From Euclidia mi (Eukaryota > Arthropoda > Insecta > Lepidoptera > Erebidae): a stretch of DNA of 64,000 bases. The notes below the pieces were generated by a model, which saw only the letters and a program-made list of their open reading frames with translations, did not search any database and had not been told where the DNA came from. Each line of letters starts with the position of its first letter. The first letter of the stretch is position 1. The translations under genes were made by a program, and so were the position numbers. This document shows positions 58,842 to 64,000 of this stretch, one piece after another. The stretch spans positions 46,552,486 to 46,616,485 of the forward strand of contig OX123192.2 in assembly GCA_944739405.2 (NCBI GenBank), given 5' to 3'.

Positions 58842-60055
58842 AAGAAGTTTGACACTGAAACAATTGGCGCTTTCGAGATGACGGAACGCAATAATAAAAT
58901 ACCTACACTAGATAGTTTTATTTCGTTCATCAAAGATCAGTGTCGAATATTTCATAATACGCAGTCTAGTTTATCTAGCCCGTCTAAAACTAACAGCAGC
59001 AAACAAAGTTCGAATAAAGCGCGAAATAGTAATAATAACTCGGTCCCTAATCCGCAAGCTTACGTAACATGCTCGGAATCTAATAATAATAATTTACAGA
59101 AGTGTCTGTGCAGTAATATAGTGCACGACCATTTCTATAAGTGTCCCGCCTTTAATGGTTTAAATCCAACTGCTCGTTTCAAGTGCGTAAAAGATAACAA
59201 AGCATGCAGTAATTGCTTAAGTATAAAGCATAAAACGAGTGATTGTTCTAGTAGGACGAGATGTCGTTCATGTAATCAGCAACACCACTCATTGTTGCAC
59301 TTCGATAAAGGTAGTCCGTTGTCAAGCCAAGCTGCTAACCTTGACACACTTACGTCGCAGGTGCAGGCTACGATAACTGCGCCTCCCACGATTCAGAATA
59401 AAATATCGTTGTGTACGACATTCATCGCGCGTGCGACGCGCACGCGCGGACGGCCCTCGCGCATCTATAACGATCAACGTGGGGCCAAGCCGCAATGTAT
59501 GGCGTTCAAGATGGTACTGTTAGCGACAGCGCAAGTTATCGTTTATGATATAAACAGATCGCCGCACGTGGTACGTTGTCTACTCGATAGCGCATCTCAG
59601 AGCAATTTCATAACTTTTGATTGTTTAAAACGCCTCGGATTGTGGAATAACTTTTAAAAATACTAACTCAGTAGTCAAAGGGATCGGCGGTTCAGAAAAA
59701 CATTGCAAGGGTTCCGTAGATGTTAAAATACATTCGCGTTCTGATAGGGATATTAATTTTAACATTTCTTCGCTTATCGTGGAGCGTGTCACGGACGCAT
59801 TGCCGAACGCTAATGTAGACGTAGCATCACTCACTCACCTCGAGTCATTGCCGCTGGCAGACGCGGAGTTTGCGAATCCAGCAGACATTGATCTTTTGAT
59901 CGGAGCTTCAATATTTCCGCACTTGCTACTAACTAAAATAGACGTACTATTTTTAGTGAGCGATATGATTTACCGCCCGCTATTGAGACGGTATTTGGGT
60001 ATGTGATTATGGGTACCGTACCTACGTTACATACTTCTCATTATATTACGTCTTG
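58821..60055 (+). pseudogene. BEL #2 nucleocapsid and protease
   Basis: The frame starting MLLQLALKKFDTETIGAFEM continues gag after the frameshift, with zinc motifs CSNCLSIKHKTSDC (a CCHC) and CRSCNQQHHSLLH. The protease active site is RCLLDSASQSNF, with D-S-A in place of D-S/T-G. After a stop near 59657 the protease tail is visible in another frame as ADAEFANPADIDLLIGASIF, then FGYVIMGTVPTLHTSHYITS to about 60050. A GC-rich foldback, GCGCGTGC...GCACGCGC, lies at 59427-59455. Confidence 0.8.
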
Positions 60056-60122
60056 TTGTTGTTCTGTTCTTTAAGAAATCAACGTGGGTGCTAAAACTGT
60101 GTGTAAGATAAAGGACTAATTA

Positions 60123-60470
60123 GCTAAGCTATGCTATGCTATGCTATGGTATGCTACGCTATGCTATGCTATGCCATGCTATGCTATGCTACGCTATGCT
60201 ACACCATGCTATGCTATGCTATGCTATGCTACGCTACGCTATGCTATGCTATGCCATGCTATGCTATGCTACGCTATGCTACGCCATGCTATGCTACGCT
60301 ATGCTACACTACGCTACGCTATGCTACGTTATGCTATGCTATGCTACGCTATGCTACGCTATGCTATGCTATGCTACGCTATGCTACGCTATGCTACGCT
60401 ATGCTACGCTATGCTAAGCTATGCTATGCTATGCTAAGCTACGCTACGCTACACTATACTAAACTACACT
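60123..60470 (+). repeat. Pentanucleotide array (GCTAT/GCTAC)n, about 350 bp
   Basis: About 68 units of 5 bp. Two main variants, GCTAT and GCTAC, alternate with occasional GCCAT, ACCAT and GCTAA. It sits between the BEL protease end and the RT YMDD box, where the N-terminal RT should be. All three forward frames are open in the array, so any ORF here is an artefact. Confidence 0.95.
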
Positions 60471-60861
60471 TCCGCTTTGTATATGGATGACATTGCCTGT
60501 AGTGTCATACCCGCTCCGCTAGCAATTTCGCTTTGTGAAGAGCTCATTCAGCTTTTCAAGCGAGTCCAGTTTGATCTTGTCAAATGGACAAGCAACTCTA
60601 AAGCCTGGCGTCGACTACATCCGAACCGCGTCGAATCGTGCCGAGTCGCATTTTATCCGTGTGCGTTCATTACAGACGCATCGAATCGAAGCCAGCAGTC
60701 GGCGACTGGCTGTTGTAGGTTGTGCTTGTGTTGTCAATGATAGATAGCTCGGACGAAGATTATGTTCTTGTTTCAAATTCGTTCATTATTTTTTCTTCCC
60801 ATATATTTTGTCTACGCTGCTCGTCATGATAATGAGTATCTTCATGATCATAATTTGTTTT

Positions 60862-61376
60862 TAGACGCACGCCTGTATCCCCGAGGGGGTAGGCAGAGGT
60901 GTAATATTACACCCACATTTCGCCATGAATTTTCAGGTCCCACGTAATGCCGGGCAAGCCTATTGCCGTACCGGGTACATTTTTTTAATTTTTTTTTACC
61001 GCATTCACACAACACCTTCTAGTCCCAAACTAAGCAGCGCTTGTACTATGGGTACTAGATAATGGATAAACATACATATATACTTTCTTTTTTTGTAAAT
61101 ACATAAATATTATACATAGAAACACCCAGACCAAGACAAACATCCATGTTCATGCACTCAAATTTTTGACTTGAGCGGGAATCGAACCCGCGACCTTCGC
61201 CGTAGCAGTCGCTTACACTCCCGCTACGCCAACCGGCCGTCCACATTACCAGACTTCGTGCTGCTACTGAGAATTTCCTAACGGAAAAACCCAATAACAC
61301 TTTGCCCGACCCGGGAATCGAACCCGAGACCTCCCAATCCCGCGCGCACATTTATGCCGCGAGACTAATGAGGCAG
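60862..61376 (-). repeat. tRNA-derived SINE A (interrupted by SINE B)
   Basis: On the minus strand the head has B-box GGTTCGATTCC at about 61328-61315, then 'gggcaaagtgttattgggtt'. After the inserted SINE it continues 'cggcaataggcttgcccggc' and ends 'ctctgcctaccccctcgggg' plus 'atacaggcgtgcgtct'. This is one of the best known lepidopteran SINE layouts by memory. Confidence 0.75.
60981..61243 (-). repeat. tRNA-derived SINE B inside SINE A
   Basis: Head with A-box TGGCGTAGCGGG and B-box GGTTCGATTCC, then 'tctgggtgtttctatgtata', 'ggtacccatagtacaag' and 'ttagtttgggactagaaggt', ending in a poly(A)-rich tail at 60981-60999. Confidence 0.75.
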
Positions 61377-62120
61377 TCATAATAATTAAGTTCAGTATAT
61401 TTCTGAACTAGCGAAATTAACAGCTCTTCATTCATTTCGGTAACTTTTTATGTAGGTATTTACGCCATGTAGTCCCGTCTACACTCATCCGCTGACCCGC
61501 GTCCACTAAGGCGCGCCGAGTCGAGTCGAAACGCGTCGCCGCAGAAATTCGCCTGCCGAGCGATGCGCGCGGTAGATTCGATTTGGCGCGCCGCGGCTCG
61601 TCGCTAATGAACGCAGGTTCATAGAAATATATAGGAGGCGACTTTCTGCGTTTCGATTCGGCTCGGCTCGGCGAGCCTAGTGGACGCTAGCCTTAAGGAG
61701 GTTCTCGCACGCATACCAGAGTCTCATAAAGCTTCTCCAGACATTGAGTTTGAGAAGTCTGTGCCGCATAAAGTTCTCGGTTTACGCTGGGACAACTCCT
61801 GTGATAGTTTTCGGTTTGACGTCTCACCGCCAGATGATAAGTGCACCAAACGCACTATGCTGTCCACAATGGCTCGACTATGGGACATAATGGGTTTTGT
61901 GGCTCCCACAATTTTGTACGCCAAGCTCTTGATCAAAGAGCTTTGGCTATCAAAGTGTGAGTGGGATGAAACACCCCCTGACCATATTGTCACCGCTTGG
62001 GGCCAGTTTTGTATTGAGCTTACCGCGCTCAATCAAATTACTATTCCGCGTCATCTTGGGTTGGTAGATGGATGTACCATGAACTTAATAGGTTTCGCTG
62101 ACGCCAGCGAGCGTGCTTAA

Positions 62121-62325
62121 CCTCGTCCTGCCCATTGTGATTTCTAAATCACAAAACATACTTCACGGTTTCTGCCCATCTAAAATATTGTAAAATTCTA
62201 AATTCTGCCCACTGTCCTTCAAAAATCAAAATTCTGGGCAGGAAGCACTTGTAAGATTTTGTACTTTGAAGAGAACTGTGGGCAGAATTACCAAACAGGT
62301 TCTAATTTGCTTGGGCAGGACGAGG
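62121..62325. mobile_element. piggyBac-like MITE (205 bp)
   Basis: Perfect 14-bp terminal repeats CCTCGTCCTGCCCA / TGGGCAGGACGAGG, with TTAA at 62117-62120 and 62326-62329. Internal 'attctgcccac'/'gtgggcagaat' pairs add subterminal symmetry. No ORF. Confidence 0.9.
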
Positions 62326-63033
62326 TTAAGGCGGAGTCGTATATCTGCAAGTCCACATTGGTTCTAACTACTCGGTTCAGTTAGTTTGTGCCAAGTCTAA
62401 GGTCTCGCCTGTTAAAACCATTTCGGTTGCGAGACTGGAGTTGTGCGCGGCCCTTCTGCTGTCTCAGTTGCTCCGCAAGGTTCAAGACACAGTTTTGCCC
62501 CACTACCCTATTAATAAAATATACGCATTTTCTGACTCAAAAGTAGTGCTCGCTTGGATTCATTCTTCTCCTCACCGCTGGCAGACTTTTGTCGCCAACC
62601 GCGTTAGTAAATTGATTGAACTTGTCACCGCTACTTGTTTCAATCACGTCGCGGGTACTGAGAACCCCGCTGATTGCTTGTTTCGTGGTGTCACTCCACT
62701 TAATGTTCTGCATCATCCATTGTGGCATCCTGGACCTTTTTGGATTTCCCATGATCCGTCAGAATGGCCCATGCAACCCTTTGACAACAGTGCAGAAGAC
62801 GAAGATGTAACCGAACGGAAGTCTGTTTCTTATCCCGTGATTGCTGAGGTTGCGGAGTTTCCGATCTATGCACTCGCACTACGCATGTCATCGTGGTCTA
62901 AGTTACTCCGCGTCATCGTTTATGTCTGTAGGTTTCTTAGGCACCTACCTAATGGGACTTTTGTATCAAGTACTGATATCAAATTCGCAGAATGTAAGTT
63001 AAGTACTACGAGCTGTACAGGCTGTTCATTTTA
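62326..63033 (+). pseudogene. BEL #2 RNase H and following region
   Basis: RNase H signs: VARLELCAALLLSQLLRKVQ (Glu), IYAFSDSKVVLAWIHSSPHR (Asp), and NHVAGTENPADCLFRG (last Asp). The first block, GFADAS, lies before the MITE at 62090-62110. The frame continues through WHPGPFWISHDPSEWP into the region before integrase. It is broken upstream by the MITE and the TAA codon. Confidence 0.8.
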
Positions 63034-63034
63034 G

Positions 63035-63842
63035 TAACGACATTCAAAATTTGAAAAACAATGTACCTTGTTCTCCCGCTATCCTTAGACTCAAGCCGTT
63101 TCTTGATGAACACGGCGTCATACGCGTTGGGGGTCGTCTGTCAAATTTTGATGAACCTTATAACTACAAACATCCTTGCATTCTGCCGCGTCATGATCAT
63201 GTTGTCAACCATTTTTTGGTGCTCCAGGTGAGGCACTGATCAACTCGCGTCCGCTCACGGCATTGAGTAGTGGCCCTGCCAAATCATATTGACATTTCGG
63301 TGGATGTTGAGAAAGCATGGTCAAAGTAATTAAAACGCATCTCTTCAAGGTTATAGATCAACAGATCCTCTCTTACGAAGAGCTTTTAACTGTCCTTGCA
63401 CAAGTCGAGGCACTGATCAACACGCGTCCGCTCACGGCATTGAGTAGTGACCCTGCAGAACCATCCGCGTTAAGCCCTGCACATTTTCTGAACACAGTGC
63501 CATTATCGTCATTTCCGGCTCCTTTGAAGCAGACTCTTCAAGCTTGCTCCAGAGACATATTCTGCTGGATAAAATCGTGCAGTCGTTCTGGCGGCGCTGG
63601 CGTGCGGAATATCTACACCAGCTTCAGGCTAGATCTAAGTGGAATAGTCCTGCATCCCCTATACAGGAGGGTACGTTGTTCGTCCTAATACATGATAATG
63701 CTCCGCCGCTTTAATGGCCGTTAGCCATCGTAGAGAAACTGCATACTTCCAAGGACGGTACAACCCGCGTTGTTACCATGATAACCGCGAAGTGGAGCTA
63801 CGTGCGCCCTGTTGTACGTCTCTGTCCGCTTCCAACTCAGTG
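63035..63842 (+). pseudogene. BEL #2 integrase remnants (core deleted)
   Basis: The pre-core part reads HFSNDIQNLKNNVPCSPAIL, then LDEHGVIRVGGRLSNFDEPY and HPCILPRHDHVVNHF, ending at about 63229. The D,D,E core is missing. The C-terminal part is at 63317-63690: SYEELLTVLAQVEALINTRP, LTALSSDPAEPSALSPAHFL. The tail after a frameshift has EGTLFVLIHDNAPPL and VVRLCPLPTQ to 63842. A 50-bp sequence from this C-terminal part also stands at 63230-63279. Confidence 0.75.
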
Positions 63843-64000
63843 AGATCTAGCCTGAAGTTGGATCTACCTCTTAGTTTAAGTATTTAGTTTATAGTTTTCG
63901 CTATAATAGGGTATTTGACTAAAAAAATCGAATTAGTCCGTCAGTTAGACTATCGAAAAATATTGGATACGTATTTTTTGTTTTATCAAATCAGTAAAAA
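63843..64000 (+). other. Downstream of BEL #2, no LTR seen
   Basis: AT-rich sequence to the window end. No TGTT LTR start or polypurine tract was recognised. Confidence 0.4.

Larger units (their letters stand above)
60602..61693. mobile_element. PIF/Harbinger-like non-autonomous element (1,092 bp) with nested SINEs
   Basis: Imperfect terminal repeats AGCCTGGCGTC and (reverse) AGGCTAGCGTC, with a 3-bp TAA duplication at 60599-60601 and 61694-61696. A further inverted pair, GCGTCCACTAAGG (61498) and CCTAGTGGACGC (to about 61688), lies near its right end. A three-base TWA duplication is typical of PIF/Harbinger. No transposase ORF. It contains the two SINEs at 60862-61376. Confidence 0.65.
60477..62116 (+). 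pseudogene. BEL #2 RT C-terminal part and connection (split)
   Basis: It begins at the catalytic box LYMDDIACSVIPAPLAISLC and continues QLFKRVQFDLVKWTSNSK to 60601, where a transposable element begins. It resumes at 61697 with EVLARIPESHKASPDIEFEK, HKVLGLRWDNSCDSFRFDV, KRTMLSTMARLWDIMGFVAP and ends GFADASERA, the first RNase H block. The splice between the two parts is seamless when the element and one TAA are removed. Fingers and palm motifs before YMDD are absent. Confidence 0.8.
57299..63842 (+). mobile_element. BEL/Pao LTR retrotransposon #2, heavily invaded
   Basis: Plus-strand element with 5' LTR, primer site, gag, protease, C-terminal RT, RNase H and integrase pieces. Interruptions: a pentanucleotide array (60123-60470), a 1.09-kb TAA-flanked element (60602-61693) and a 205-bp TTAA-flanked MITE (62121-62325). 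The integrase core is lost and a 50-bp duplication stands in its place. A 3' LTR was not recognised before the window end. Confidence 0.75.

Noticed and set aside
60131..60490. Open frames of about 100 codons in all three forward frames (repeating Met-Leu-Cys-Tyr-Ala pattern)
   Set aside because: They arise because a 5-bp repeat lacks stops on this strand. There is no evidence of a protein.

Overview
The window is almost certainly nuclear DNA from a lepidopteran (moth or butterfly). It is AT-rich and intron-rich, and full of repeats typical of that order: tRNA-headed SINEs, RTE-type tails ending in GATGAT or ATGT runs, non-LTR 3' ends with a 'cgataaggccgcc' motif, TTAA-flanked piggyBac-like MITEs, and CR1-like, Gypsy and BEL/Pao retrotransposons. 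Species is not resolved. These repeat-family names rest on recalled consensus sequences and the ORF motifs, not on a search.

Region 1 (1-2812) is a decayed minus-strand CR1-like element running off the left edge. Region 2 (3445-22682) holds the only host gene seen, seven plus-strand exons of a Dscam-family adhesion receptor. In order they encode the end of an FnIII domain, a split FnIII domain, a split Ig domain, a split FnIII domain and the start of another. An Ig domain between FnIII-4 and FnIII-5 is the Dscam signature. The introns carry old SINE and LINE pieces. Two of the six exon junctions do not join in frame with canonical splice sites, so the model needs cDNA or the locus is damaged. 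No later Dscam exon was found in the remaining 41 kb.

Region 3 (23317-38640) is a nested minus-strand stack. A CR1-like element (CR1-like #2) is split by a 6.4-kb Gypsy element and by a 784-bp TTAA-flanked element. Its 5' end abuts a truncated BEL element (BEL #1). Region 4 (38655-43010) is a set of 5'-truncated non-LTR ends, an ORF1 remnant and a SINE tail. Region 5 (43285-50520) is a plus-strand RTE-like reverse transcriptase interrupted in mid-domain by a near full-length 6.2-kb CR1-like element (CR1-like #3). Region 6 (50521-57298) has no gene I can support, only old short repeats and one clean MITE. Region 7 (57299-63842) is a plus-strand BEL element (BEL #2) with LTR, a long tRNA-Tyr primer-binding site, gag, protease, partial RT, RNase H and integrase. 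It is invaded by a pentanucleotide array, a PIF/Harbinger-like element that itself holds a SINE within a SINE, and a piggyBac-like MITE.

No element has intact ORFs throughout, so most TE coding regions are listed as pseudogenes. The window shows how layers of insertions expand Dscam introns and neighbouring DNA. I see no CRISPR, operon or obviously new enzymatic system. The most unusual signals are the satellite array replacing part of a BEL RT, the four-level nesting, the very long tRNA-Tyr primer-binding site, a 5'-inverted RTE-like insertion with a perfect 14-bp target duplication, and a SINE sharing its 3' tail with a LINE in the same window.
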